DNA of 64,000 bases from Arthrobacter sp. Soil782 (GTDB lineage Bacteria; Actinomycetota; Actinomycetes; Actinomycetales; Micrococcaceae). Position 1 is the stretch's first letter, and the number at the start of each line of letters is the position of its first letter. Location: the NCBI RefSeq assembly GCF_001428435.1, contig NZ_LMSO01000007.1:186001-250000 (forward strand), written 5' to 3'. The notes under the pieces were generated by a model, which ran no database searches, was not told the origin of the DNA, and worked only from the letters and a program-made list of their open reading frames with translations. This document shows positions 16,578-25,158 of the stretch, piece after piece. The position numbers and the translations under genes were made by a program.

Positions 16578-16901
16578 ATGCCAAACCCCCTAACGCCCGA
16601 GCGACCGAAGCCCGGTTCGGTCCAGGCCGAACAGCTGAAGGCCGTCCGTATCGCGATCAACGAGGTCGATGAGCAGATGGTCGGGTTGATCTCCCGACGT
16701 GAGCGGCTGGTGCGGAGGGCGGGTTCACTCAAGGACGACGACGAGTCCGTGCGCGCCCCCGCACGGGTCGAACAGGTCATTTCGAACGTGCGCGGTTACG
16801 CCGAAAAGCTCGACGTGGATCCCGCTGTGGTCGAACGGACCTACCGGGCCATGATCGAGGCCTTCATCGAGTTTGAACTGAAGGTCCGGCGCACGTCCTG
16901 A
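16578..16901 (+). CDS. Chorismate mutase (AroQ class)
   Basis: A 107-aa all-helical chorismate mutase converting chorismate to prephenate for Phe/Tyr synthesis. AroQ residues are visible in RIAINEVDEQMVGLISRRER (helix 1 Arg and the Asp-Glu pair), RRAGSLK (active-site Lys) and ARVEQVISNV; the C-terminal helix has ERTYRAMIEAFIEFE. No signal peptide, so it is the cytosolic form, not the secreted type known from mycobacteria. It appears leaderless. It stands alone, 183 nt before thrS. Confidence 0.88.
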   Translation: MPNPLTPERPKPGSVQAEQLKAVRIAINEVDEQMVGLISRRERLVRRAGSLKDDDESVRAPARVEQVISNVRGYAEKLDVDPAVVERTYRAMIEAFIEFELKVRRTS

Positions 16902-17084
16902 GCCCGGATCACCCCAGAGCGCACCCGGCAATGGCATAGGTACGCGCTGGTTGGTTGGCCGCGCACGCAACGGATACCATCGAAACACCCCCGCAGGAGT
17001 GTTGGGCCTAGGTTGGCCAACATCCGCGGGTACGGTTGATCGATCAGTATCCGTGCACTTCACCCTTATCAAGAGGAGACCTCA

Positions 17085-19100
17085 GTGTCAGCGCCCCCAT
17101 CAATCACCCTCATCGTCAACGGCGAAGAGCAGCGGGTGACCACCGGGACTACGGGAGCGGACCTCTTCAGGGAGCAGCGCGACGTCGTCGTCGTCCGTGT
17201 GAACGGCGAGCTTTGGGACCTGAGCCGCGAGCTGGAGGACGGCTCGCAGGTGGAGCCGGTCGCGGTCGATTCTGCGGATGGGCTGAACGTCCTTCGCCAC
17301 TCCGCCGCGCACGTGATGGCGCAGGCCGTCCAGCAGCTGCGACCGGATGCGAAACTAGGCATCGGCCCTTACATCACCGACGGCTTTTACTTCGACTTCG
17401 ATGTCGAAGACCCCTTCACCCCCGAAGATCTGAAGCAGCTCGAAAAGATGATGCTGAAGATCGTCAACGCGAACCAGTTCTTCCAGCGCCGCGTCGCGAG
17501 TGAAGACGAAGCCCGCGAAGCGATGAAGGACGAGCCCTACAAGCTCGAACTGATCGGTTTGAAGGGCGGCAACGGCGATATTACTGACGACGACGGCGCT
17601 TCGGTTGAGATCGGTGCCGGCGAGCTGACCATTTACGACAACGTGGACCGCAAGTCCGGCGACATCATCTGGAAGGACCTCTGCCGGGGCCCTCATCTGC
17701 CGAACACCAAACTGATTTCCAACGCGTATGCGCTGACGCGTTCAGCTGCGGCGTACTGGCGCGGCAGCGAGAAGAACAAGCAGCTGCAGCGCATCTATGG
17801 CACCGCCTGGCCCACCAAGGAAGACCTCAAGGCCTACCAGGAGCGCCTGGCCGAAGCGGAGCGCCGCGACCACCGCAAGCTCGGCACTGAACTGGACCTG
17901 TTCTCCTTCCCGGACGAGCTGGGTTCAGGCCTGCCCGTATTCCACCCCCGCGGCGGCATCATCCGCAAGGCGATGGAAGACTACTCGCGCCAGCGGCACG
18001 TCGAGGCCGGCTACGAGTTTGTCTACACGCCGCACATCACCAAGGGCCACCTTTATGAGGTTTCCGGGCACCTGGACTGGTACCGCGACGGCATGTTCCC
18101 GCCCATGCACGTGGACGCGGAGCTCGACGCCGACGGCAAAGTCCGCAAGCCCGGCCAGGACTACTACCTGAAGCCGATGAACTGCCCGATGCACAACCTG
18201 ATCTTCCGCTCCCGCGGGCGGTCCTACCGGGAACTGCCGTTGCGGCTCTTCGAGTTCGGGTCTGTGTACCGGTACGAGAAGTCCGGTGTGGTGCACGGAC
18301 TTACCCGCGTACGCGGCATGACCCAGGATGATGCCCACATCTACTGCACCCGCGAGCAGATGAAGGATGAGCTCACCGGTACGCTCAACTTCGTCCTCGG
18401 ACTGCTGAAGGATTACGGCCTCAACGACTTCTATCTGGAACTTTCCACCAAAGATCCCGAGAAGTACGTCGGCGAGGACGAGGCCTGGGAGGAAGCAACC
18501 CGGACTCTCGCGGAGGTCGCAGAGGCATCGGGCCTGGAGTTGGTTCCCGATCCAGGCGGAGCTGCGTTCTATGGGCCGAAGATCTCTGTGCAGGCCCGCG
18601 ACGCGATCGGCCGCACCTGGCAGATGTCAACCATCCAGCTGGATTTCAACCTGCCCGAGCGCTTCGAGCTTGAGTACCAGGCGGCGGATGGAACGCGCCA
18701 GCGGCCGGTCATGATCCACCGGGCGCTGTTCGGCTCCATTGAGCGGTTCCTCGGTGTGCTGACAGAGCACTACGCGGGTGCTTTCCCAGCCTGGCTGGCT
18801 CCCGTCCAGGTCCTCGCCATTCCCGTTGCCGACGCTTTCAACGATTACCTGTTCGACGTCGTCGACAAGCTCAAGGCCGAGGGGATCCGGGCGGAAGTCG
18901 ACATCAGCTCTGACCGCTTCCCAAAGAAAATTCGGACAGCGAGTAAGGAGAAGGTGCCCTTCGTCCTGATCGCCGGTGGGGACGACGCCGACGCCGGTGC
19001 CGTTTCCTTCAGGTTCCGGGACGGAAGCCAGGAGAACCAGGTGCCGGTCGACGAGGCCGTGAAGCGGATCGTGGAAGCCGTCCGCAACCGGGAACAGTAG
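17085..19100 (+). CDS. thrS: Threonine-tRNA ligase
   Basis: A 671-aa class II synthetase charging tRNA-Thr. Order: TGS domain (about residues 5-65, [12 protein letters not shown]), the SAD editing domain ([18 protein letters not shown]), the catalytic core with NCPMHNLIF and [26 protein letters not shown], and the anticodon-binding domain ([15 protein letters not shown]). The zinc-binding Cys and His residues of the active site are present. GTG 17085 has AAGAGGAG upstream. No T-box leader is seen. It heads the conserved run thrS-HIT-PIP synthase. Confidence 0.97.
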   Translation: MSAPPSITLIVNGEEQRVTTGTTGADLFREQRDVVVVRVNGELWDLSRELEDGSQVEPVAVDSADGLNVLRHSAAHVMAQAVQQLRPDAKLGIGPYITDGFYFDFDVEDPFTPEDLKQLEKMMLKIVNANQFFQRRVASEDEAREAMKDEPYKLELIGLKGGNGDITDDDGASVEIGAGELTIYDNVDRKSGDIIWKDLCRGPHLPNTKLISNAYALTRSAAAYWRGSEKNKQLQRIYGTAWPTKEDLKAYQERLAEAERRDHRKLGTELDLFSFPDELGSGLPVFHPRGGIIRKAMEDYSRQRHVEAGYEFVYTPHITKGHLYEVSGHLDWYRDGMFPPMHVDAELDADGKVRKPGQDYYLKPMNCPMHNLIFRSRGRSYRELPLRLFEFGSVYRYEKSGVVHGLTRVRGMTQDDAHIYCTREQMKDELTGTLNFVLGLLKDYGLNDFYLELSTKDPEKYVGEDEAWEEATRTLAEVAEASGLELVPDPGGAAFYGPKISVQARDAIGRTWQMSTIQLDFNLPERFELEYQAADGTRQRPVMIHRALFGSIERFLGVLTEHYAGAFPAWLAPVQVLAIPVADAFNDYLFDVVDKLKAEGIRAEVDISSDRFPKKIRTASKEKVPFVLIAGGDDADAGAVSFRFRDGSQENQVPVDEAVKRIVEAVRNREQ

Positions 19101-19106
19101 CGGCAT

Positions 19107-19727
19107 ATGCACCACGAGTCGGGCGTTGACGGTCAGACCCACGAGGACACGAACGTAACGGACAGCTTTGAGCTGCCCGGTGTCCCCGACGCCTTCCAGC
19201 GCCTGTGGACTCCACACCGCCTCGCATACATCAAGGGCGGGCAGGGGCAGTTCAACAAACAGGAGGACTGCCCCTTCTGCGCCGCTCCTGCACGGTCCGA
19301 TCAGGAATCGCTGATTGTCCACCGCGGCTCAAGCGCGTACGTCGTCCTGAACCTGTTCCCCTACAACCCGGGCCACCTGCTGGTGTGCCCGTACCGCCAC
19401 GTACCCGACTACACCGACATCACCTCCGAGGAGACAGTCGAAATAGCGCAGCTGACGCAGACGGCCATGCATGCGCTACGCAATGTTGCCCGGCCCACGG
19501 GTTTCAACCTCGGCATGAACCAGGGAGTCACCGGGGGAGCAGGTATTGCGTCCCATCTGCACCAGCATGTTGTTCCCCGGTGGAGCGGCGACGGCAATTT
19601 CTTCCCGATCATCGCGCAGACCAAGGCAATCACGCAGACCCTCGACGAGGTGAGGGCGCAACTCGCCGCAGCATGGGAAGAAGCCTCCGCCACCCCCACC
19701 GATGCCGGAGCGGGCGATGCTGAATAA
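19107..19727 (+). CDS. HIT-domain protein (Ap4A phosphorylase-like)
   Basis: A 206-aa histidine-triad nucleotide hydrolase or phosphorylase. The triad is in ASHLHQHVVPRWSGD, and a CPFC pair near residue 55 looks like half of a zinc site, as in Rv2613c, whose product phosphorolyses diadenosine tetraphosphate. YNPGHLLVCPYRHVPDY is the other signature segment. It starts 6 nt after thrS and overlaps the next gene by 11 nt, consistent with one operon; Ap4A is made by aminoacyl-tRNA synthetases such as ThrRS, so the pairing makes sense. The first 15-20 residues are poorly conserved in character and the true start may be internal. Confidence 0.9.
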   Translation: MHHESGVDGQTHEDTNVTDSFELPGVPDAFQRLWTPHRLAYIKGGQGQFNKQEDCPFCAAPARSDQESLIVHRGSSAYVVLNLFPYNPGHLLVCPYRHVPDYTDITSEETVEIAQLTQTAMHALRNVARPTGFNLGMNQGVTGGAGIASHLHQHVVPRWSGDGNFFPIIAQTKAITQTLDEVRAQLAAAWEEASATPTDAGAGDAE

Positions 19728-20325
19728 ATACGCGCGGTCATTCTTCACCTCGCTGTTTACACCGCTGGCTACCCTGCTCCTCAAGTGGAAAATATCGCCG
19801 GACACGGTCACCGTGGTGGGCACACTCGGTGTGGCAGGAGGAGCGCTGGTCTTCTACCCACTGGGGCAGCTCTTCTGGGGCACCGTCTTCATCACCCTGT
19901 TCGTCTTTTCGGACGTCGTTGACGGAATCATGGCGCGGATGCAGGGCCGTAGCGGCTCGTGGGGCAGCTTTCTCGATTCCACCCTCGACCGCATCGCGGA
20001 CGGCGCTCTGTTTGCCGCCGTCGCTATCTGGTTTTTCCTGGGCGGAAGCAACAGCGCAATCGCCGTCGCTGCTCTCGCCTGCCTGGTGCTCGGCATGATT
20101 GTCTCCTATGCGCGTGCCAAGGCCGAGTCACTCGGGTTCACTGCGAACGTTGGTATCGCGGAGCGCGCCGAGCGCCTTGTCTCGGTGCTGGTGGTGACGG
20201 GCCTGACCGGCCTCGGCCTTCCGGAGGTAGTTCTGCTGGCAGTCCTGATCCTGCTGGCACTGGCAAGTGTCGTCACCATCGTGCAGCGCATTCTGACGGT
20301 GCGGGTCCAGGCTGCAGCTTCCTGA
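19717..20325 (+). CDS. CDP-alcohol phosphatidyltransferase (phosphatidylinositol phosphate synthase)
   Basis: A 202-aa integral membrane enzyme with about six helices. It carries the complete CDP-alcohol signature D-x2-DG-x2-AR-x8-G-x3-D-x3-D starting at DVVDGIMARMQGRSGSW, which binds CDP-diacylglycerol and two Mg ions. Position after thrS and the HIT gene is that of PgsA1 in mycobacteria, which makes phosphatidylinositol phosphate from inositol phosphate. ATG 19717 overlaps the HIT stop region. The mannosyltransferase and acyltransferase genes that usually follow (pimA, patA) are missing here. Confidence 0.9.
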   Translation: MLNKYARSFFTSLFTPLATLLLKWKISPDTVTVVGTLGVAGGALVFYPLGQLFWGTVFITLFVFSDVVDGIMARMQGRSGSWGSFLDSTLDRIADGALFAAVAIWFFLGGSNSAIAVAALACLVLGMIVSYARAKAESLGFTANVGIAERAERLVSVLVVTGLTGLGLPEVVLLAVLILLALASVVTIVQRILTVRVQAAAS

Positions 20326-20461
20326 GCGCGATGCATCTGCACAAGGGGCCGGATGCTGGTCGTGCTTTTCCTTACGCCTGAGGATAAGCTTCGCAAAAAT
20401 CGCAGGGCCGCACGGAGCAGTCAAGTTTAGCGCCAAAGCGGCTATTCAGGGAGGACCTCTT

Positions 20462-21304
20462 ATGAGTTTTGACCAGCAGCACCGGCCGATGAACGCGTCG
20501 CCGGTTTTCGGCGTCGTCGCGACAGTAGCCGCGGGGGGTTTGTCTCTCATTGACGCGTCGAAGCTGGATGCACCCCAGCGCCGCGCCGTGCACGCCGTAA
20601 CAGCAGTCCTGACCGGTTTTTACGTCGCCGCTACAATCGCCGGCAGCAAGAGGGGGTTGGTTCCGCTGAAGACGACGGCCGGGATCGCCGCAACCGGTAT
20701 CGCCCTTCGCTTCGCCGACGCCGGCGACACGATCGACCTGCGCTTTCAGGAGAAGCTGCGCGAGGCCGGGGCGAAGCATCCTCGCCGCTGGATGGCGGTG
20801 GCGGCAACAGCAGCCACGTTCGCCGGCTACCTGAGTGACCGAGCCGCCGCCCGGAAGAGCCGGTTCGAGGCCGTGCTAGGCCACCCGCCTGAGCATGAGA
20901 GGGGGCTGGAACCTGGGGTTCGAATCATCGCCGAAGCCATCCTGGGTGCCCGGGACATTCCGGGAGCGCCGGAACTTCTGGCGCAGCTCGCCTCCGCTCG
21001 GGAGGTCTACTGGGACGAGGAGTTCACCTCGAGCGCGCACTTCCGGGTTCCGGATGAGTTGCCCCGCGCCGTGCCCCACAACCAGGTGTTCCCGGTTCGT
21101 GCGCAGTTCACCGGTCCGGGTGGCATCCGGCTGCAGGTCCTGCTGCATATCTGCGACGGCAAGCTCGATATGTTGACTGTCGACGCGGCGGACCCGGACG
21201 ACAGCGATTACGTCGACGGGGGCCTCCAGAGCTGGCCGGAACCCTCCGAGATCACACACGTCATCGAAGGTCCTGACGGAGGAACTGTGCCGATCGACGA
21301 GTGA
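20462..21304 (+). CDS. Conserved-looking membrane-associated protein, unrecognised
   Basis: A 280-aa protein I cannot assign. The N-terminal third has hydrophobic stretches (VFGVVATVAAGGLSLI, AVHAVTAVLTGFYVAATIAG, TTAGIAATGIALRF and WMAVAATAATFAGYLS), so it is probably anchored in the membrane. The C-terminal half is soluble and acidic, with a repeated beta-rich pattern (FPVRAQFTGPGGIRLQVLLHICD) and ends DGGTVPIDE. GGAGG lies upstream of ATG 20462. It sits between PIP synthase and pdxS where other actinobacteria keep PIM genes. Confidence 0.7.
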   Translation: MSFDQQHRPMNASPVFGVVATVAAGGLSLIDASKLDAPQRRAVHAVTAVLTGFYVAATIAGSKRGLVPLKTTAGIAATGIALRFADAGDTIDLRFQEKLREAGAKHPRRWMAVAATAATFAGYLSDRAAARKSRFEAVLGHPPEHERGLEPGVRIIAEAILGARDIPGAPELLAQLASAREVYWDEEFTSSAHFRVPDELPRAVPHNQVFPVRAQFTGPGGIRLQVLLHICDGKLDMLTVDAADPDDSDYVDGGLQSWPEPSEITHVIEGPDGGTVPIDE

Positions 21305-21461
21305 CTGCTCACGCGGCCACGACGCGTAGAGACTGCCGTGAAGCCGCTCGGTCAAACAACTGACCACCTTGTGCCCTATCGTGTGGAGCGCTGTTCGCGT
21401 GCACAAGAAATCCGCCGTTACGTACAGTTGCTGACCGGCGATTCGGGGCAGCCGCCGGGCG

Positions 21462-21467
21462 TATCAT
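21462..21467 (+). promoter_or_regulatory. -10 element of pdxS promoter
   Basis: TATCAT in the 199-nt gap upstream of pdxS, predicting a start near 21474 and a 30-nt leader with GAGGGG before GTG 21504. No good -35 and no PdxR-type regulator gene nearby. Confidence 0.4.
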
Positions 21468-21503
21468 GGATTGTCATCTTTTCTCTACCCGAGGGGCCAT
21501 ACT

Positions 21504-22418
21504 GTGTCCACTGTTGAAGAAGCTTCCACCACTGCGCCCGTGACCGGCAGCAGCCGCGTCAAGCGCGGAATGGCGGAGATGCTCAAGGGCGGCGTCATCA
21601 TGGATGTCGTCACCGCAGAGCAGGCCCGTATCGCCGAGGACGCCGGTGCCGTTGCCGTCATGGCGCTCGAGCGCGTACCCGCCGACATCCGTGCCCAGGG
21701 CGGGGTGTCGCGCATGTCGGACCCGGACATGATCGACAGCATCGTCGAGGCCGTCTCCATCCCGGTTATGGCAAAAGCCCGCATCGGCCATTTCGTAGAG
21801 GCGCAGATTCTGCAGTCGCTCGGTGTGGACTACATCGACGAGTCCGAGGTGCTGACTCCTGCGGACTTCACCAACCACATCGACAAGTGGAAGTTCACCG
21901 TTCCCTTCGTCTGCGGTGCGACCAACCTGGGTGAGGCTTTGCGCCGCCTCAACGAAGGTGCGGCCATGATCCGTTCCAAGGGCGAGGCCGGCACCGGAGA
22001 CGTCTCCAACGCCACCATGCACATGCGCAAGATCCGCTCGGAAATCGCCCGCCTCACTTCCATGGCCGACGACGAGCTGTACGTCGCAGCCAAGGAGCTC
22101 CAGGCACCGTACGAGCTCGTCAAGGAAGTTGCCGCGGCAGGCAAGCTTCCGGTCGTCCTGTTCACCGCCGGCGGTATTGCCACACCAGCCGATGCCGCCA
22201 TGATGATGCAGCTCGGTGCTGACGGCGTCTTCGTAGGGTCCGGTATCTTCAAGTCCGGCAACCCGGCCGAGCGCGCCGCCGCCATCGTCAAGGCAACCAC
22301 CTTCCACGACGATCCGGACATGATCGCCAAGGTCTCCCGCGGCCTCGGCGAAGCAATGGTCGGCATCAACGTGGACGAGATCCCGCAGCCGCACCGCCTC
22401 GCCGAGCGCGGCTGGTAG
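21504..22418 (+). CDS. pdxS: Pyridoxal 5'-phosphate synthase lyase subunit
   Basis: A 304-aa (beta/alpha)8 enzyme that makes PLP from ribose 5-phosphate, glyceraldehyde 3-phosphate and ammonia supplied by PdxT. Signatures are [40 protein letters not shown], the active-site lysine in [16 protein letters not shown] and the second lysine in [18 protein letters not shown] 21504 starts the protein 12 nt after GAGGGG; the N-terminal 20 residues vary in the family. Its partner pdxT lies 8.3 kb downstream instead of adjacent. A terminator follows the stop. Confidence 0.97.
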   Translation: MSTVEEASTTAPVTGSSRVKRGMAEMLKGGVIMDVVTAEQARIAEDAGAVAVMALERVPADIRAQGGVSRMSDPDMIDSIVEAVSIPVMAKARIGHFVEAQILQSLGVDYIDESEVLTPADFTNHIDKWKFTVPFVCGATNLGEALRRLNEGAAMIRSKGEAGTGDVSNATMHMRKIRSEIARLTSMADDELYVAAKELQAPYELVKEVAAAGKLPVVLFTAGGIATPADAAMMMQLGADGVFVGSGIFKSGNPAERAAAIVKATTFHDDPDMIAKVSRGLGEAMVGINVDEIPQPHRLAERGW

Positions 22419-22442
22419 GACTGCAGACAGCATTGAATAGCG

Positions 22443-22473
22443 CGAAGGGCCGGACACTATGTCCGGCCCTTCG
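22443..22473 (+). terminator. Terminator of pdxS
   Basis: Perfect 14-bp stem CGAAGGGCCGGACA (22443-22456) with TGTCCGGCCCTTCG (22460-22473), 3-nt loop, 25 nt after the pdxS stop. It has only a short T-run (GTTTG) and marks the end of the pdxS transcript. Confidence 0.75.
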
Positions 22474-22503
22474 CCGTTTGGGCTCCTGGCGCTCACTCGG
22501 GGC

Positions 22504-22509
22504 TACGCT
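22504..22509 (+). promoter_or_regulatory. -10 element of leaderless capA-like gene
   Basis: TACGCT, then 6 nt, then GTG 22516, with no Shine-Dalgarno. The same hexamer and spacing precede the histidine phosphatase gene at 2580. Confidence 0.4.
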
Positions 22510-22515
22510 GTCGGT

Positions 22516-23805
22516 GTGAACCGTTGCAGCGCATCAGTTGTCCAGGCAACAGCACTGTCGATGTTGCTGCTGATACCCGGGTGCTCGGGTCCGGGGAGCG
22601 TGCCATCGTCCACGGGATCCCTGAAAACAACCTCACCTTCGCCGGTCGCTCCATCGCCTGAAGCGTCCGCTACGGCGCGGCCTAAGCCTGAATCACCGAG
22701 TCCGACGCCGCTTCGCACCACCGCCGCCAAGACCGCTACCTGCCCGGGCGGGGAATGCCTCACCGTGGTGCTCACCGGTGACCTGCTGCTTCACGAAGGT
22801 CTGTGGGAACAGGCAGCCGTAGATGGCGGCGGCGAGTTGGACTTTGGACCGATGCTTGCGGTGCAGGAGGAGTACGTCGCGCCGGCCGACCTCGCTATCT
22901 GTCACCAGGAGACCCCGCTGGCTGAGCCCGACGGCCCGTATTCCGGCTTTCCAGCGTTCAACGTCCCTCCCCAGATTGCCGACGCCGTCGCGAATTTGGG
23001 TTACGACGCCTGCACAACAGCCAGCAACCATACCCTCGACGCCGGCACTGCGGGACTGAACCGCACGCTGGACACCCTGGATACGGCAGGGCTCGAACAC
23101 ACCGGCTCCTACCGCACAGCCGCGGAGGCAGCTGAGCCGCTTATTGTGGACACCGGCGAAGCGCGAATCGCCGTGATCACCGGAACCTATGCACTCAACG
23201 GGATAGTGCCAGAGTTCGGCTGGCAGGTCGATCAGCTGGATCCGGCAGTGATGATCGCCAAGGCGGACGAAGCGCGCGACGCGGGCGCCGACGTCGTACT
23301 TGCAGCGGTGCACGCCGGCGACGAATATGCCGACTATGCCAACGCTCAGCAGCAGGAGGTGACCCACGCACTCGTGGACAGCGGCCGCTTCGACCTGGTT
23401 TACGGTCACCACAGCCATTCGGTGCTGCCCATCGAGAAGTACAACGGCGTCTGGATCGTCTATGGACTCGGGAACACCATCGCCGCACACCTCACGCCGG
23501 ACATCCGCAACACCGAGGGACTGCTGGTGGAAGTTTCCTTCGAGCAGGACGACGACGGCGGCTGGCAGGGCGCAGCAATCCGCTGGCTTCCGGCCACCTG
23601 GAACGGGCCGGCCCACCGCTGGTGCCCGGTGGCCGCCGTCAATCTCGAGGAGATGGCCGCGTTGGGCACGTCTTGCGTCTCCACCGAGGCGGACGCGGCG
23701 AGCAGGCAGCGCAGCAAGGTAACCGTCGAGTCGATGGGGGCGGCAGATGCCGGTGCCGTCGAATGGGGCGCCGCCGATGCCGTCCAGACGTCCGGTAACG
23801 AGTAG
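22516..23805 (+). CDS. CapA-family lipoprotein (metallophosphatase fold), copy 1
   Basis: A 429-aa protein of the CapA/PgsA poly-gamma-glutamate-associated family, which has a calcineurin-like metallophosphoesterase fold. A signal peptide ends in a lipobox (LLLIPGC), followed by a long Ser/Pro/Thr linker, so it is a surface lipoprotein. Metal-site segments are LTGDLLLHEGLW, CTTASNHTLDAG, AVHAGDEYADYA and VYGHHSHSVLPIE. No capB, capC or capE is nearby, so capsule synthesis is unlikely as such. It is paralogous to the gene at 27314. The start is GTG 22516 because a TACGCT box sits 6 nt before it. Confidence 0.88.
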   Translation: MNRCSASVVQATALSMLLLIPGCSGPGSVPSSTGSLKTTSPSPVAPSPEASATARPKPESPSPTPLRTTAAKTATCPGGECLTVVLTGDLLLHEGLWEQAAVDGGGELDFGPMLAVQEEYVAPADLAICHQETPLAEPDGPYSGFPAFNVPPQIADAVANLGYDACTTASNHTLDAGTAGLNRTLDTLDTAGLEHTGSYRTAAEAAEPLIVDTGEARIAVITGTYALNGIVPEFGWQVDQLDPAVMIAKADEARDAGADVVLAAVHAGDEYADYANAQQQEVTHALVDSGRFDLVYGHHSHSVLPIEKYNGVWIVYGLGNTIAAHLTPDIRNTEGLLVEVSFEQDDDGGWQGAAIRWLPATWNGPAHRWCPVAAVNLEEMAALGTSCVSTEADAASRQRSKVTVESMGAADAGAVEWGAADAVQTSGNE

Positions 23806-23959
23806 GCAAGCCGATGAGGATGGCGTGCACACGGTGGATCCTGAAGGTGTGGCTCGCGGTGAGGTGCTTCGGCAATGGGTCTGTGTCGCGCTCGAATTCC
23901 ACTCGCGCACCTAGTGGCTGCCTGAACGAACAGGCGGCGTTCTTCCCGCGCTTGCCGGG

Positions 23960-24382
23960 TCAGGGAACGAAGATGTCGTTCAGTATGAGCGGCTTGAGAA
24001 TCTCAGCATGCTCGGTCCAACGCGGGTATGAACCGTTGAGGAAGAACGTGAGCCGTGTCCCGCTCTCGCGTGAGAATTCTATGTATCTGCGGATGACTTC
24101 GCTGTTGGACCCATCGTCGACAGTCCAGGCGAACACGGGCTCCGTGGTGGGAAGTCCGGTGATGATTCCCTGCGGCAGCGGCACCTTCATCACTGCTGGA
24201 GCTGTCGGCGATGCAACCGCAGTGGGGGACGGTGTTACCGGTGACGGAGCGGGCCTCGGCGTGGACGGCGGTGTTGTGGTGGGTCGCGAACCAGCCGGTC
24301 CACGATCCGGGCCGGCACAGGCAGCGAGCCCGAACCCCAATCCCGTCGCCGTAAGCACGCTGATAAATGCGCGTCGTTCCAC
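23960..24382 (-). pseudogene. Polysaccharide deacetylase lipoprotein, C-terminally truncated
   Basis: A 140-aa remnant of a NodB-like polysaccharide deacetylase. A twin-arginine-like or lipoprotein signal (VERRAFISVLTATGLGFGLAAC, lipobox GLAAC) is followed by a Pro/Thr linker and motif 1 of the catalytic domain (AWTVDDG, then GTRLTFFLNGSYPRWTEHA). It then stops after DIFVP; the HxxxH metal motif and the rest of the barrel are absent, and neither other frame downstream (23810-23960) continues it. I use GTG 24382, with GGGGGAAGG 6 nt upstream. An intact relative would deacetylate peptidoglycan or another polymer. The product here should be inactive. Confidence 0.72.
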
Positions 24383-24444
24383 AGTGAAGCCTTCCCCCAT
24401 AGCCATAGTCGGCAACAAGAAGCGTATAACGGGCAACAAGCCCA

Positions 24445-25158
24445 TCAGTTCAGCTGGAGCCACCACGTTTGTCCGCGGCCAATGAGTTCGAATCCTCGTC
24501 GGGAATATAGCTCATACCCCTCAGGCGTGGCATTCAGCGCCAGTTCCTGTGCTCCCGCAGTAGCGGCCCGCTGCGCCACCGCTGACAGCAGCGCCGTGCC
24601 GAGGCCGCGGCGGCGGAACTGGGGGAGCACTTCCATGTTGAAGATCCCACCGACGGCTTTGGCGTCACCAGCCGCACCGTCGTAAAAGGAATACGCGGCG
24701 CCAACAGGCACCCCTTCCACGCGCGCGAGTGCATGCCAGGCCTTCGGCGGTTCTGCACGGGCAATGGCTAATTCCGCGGCGAATGGACCGGAGTATTCGG
24801 GCACGCGCGAGGTGATCGCCGCTCCTGCTGAGTCAAGCCCGGTGAGCGCCTCGATCGGCGCGCTCATCCACCACGGCTGCCAGCCGGATTCAAACCCGAA
24901 GTCGACTAGCTCCTTGCCCCGGACTGCGCCGTTGAGCCATACGCCTACGGTTCGCGCTCCGAGGCGCACGCCCTCTGCGAGCGCTGGCCGCAATCCTGCC
25001 GATGACAACGTGGTGGGAAACATGAGCATGAGCTCACGCCGGGCCGGCAGCCAGACCCAGTCGGACTCATGCGTGGAGAAAGTCCGGCCGCCGGTTGCCT
25101 GTGCCATGGCAGCGAACCAGGCGCGCTGCAGACGCTGGCAACCGGCGATGGTGGTCAT
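24445..25158 (-). CDS. GNAT-family N-acetyltransferase
   Basis: A 237-aa protein with a C-terminal GNAT domain. The acetyl-CoA pyrophosphate loop is LPQFRRRGLGTALLSAVAQRA, and NATPEGYELYSRRGFELIGR is motif B. The N-terminal half (residues 1-110) is divergent and may be a degenerate second GNAT-like lobe. Substrate unknown. Its ATG overlaps the stop of the M3 peptidase gene (ATGA), so the pair is translationally coupled. Confidence 0.88.
   Translation of the reverse strand: MTTIAGCQRLQRAWFAAMAQATGGRTFSTHESDWVWLPARRELMLMFPTTLSSAGLRPALAEGVRLGARTVGVWLNGAVRGKELVDFGFESGWQPWWMSAPIEALTGLDSAGAAITSRVPEYSGPFAAELAIARAEPPKAWHALARVEGVPVGAAYSFYDGAAGDAKAVGGIFNMEVLPQFRRRGLGTALLSAVAQRAATAGAQELALNATPEGYELYSRRGFELIGRGQTWWLQLN

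Noticed and set aside
16902..17084. T-box or other leader control for thrS
   Set aside because: The 183-nt gap has only a weak AACAC/GTGTT hairpin near 16983-17002 and no T-box core sequence or specifier stem.
20910..20925. GGTTCGAATC resembling a tRNA T-loop
   Set aside because: It lies inside the 280-aa coding frame and no acceptor or anticodon stem can be built around it; a similar GTTCGAATCC near 24485 is inside the GNAT gene.
22693..23910. 405-codon minus-strand frame
   Set aside because: Antisense to the first CapA gene, which has signal peptide, lipobox and metal motifs in the plus frame.
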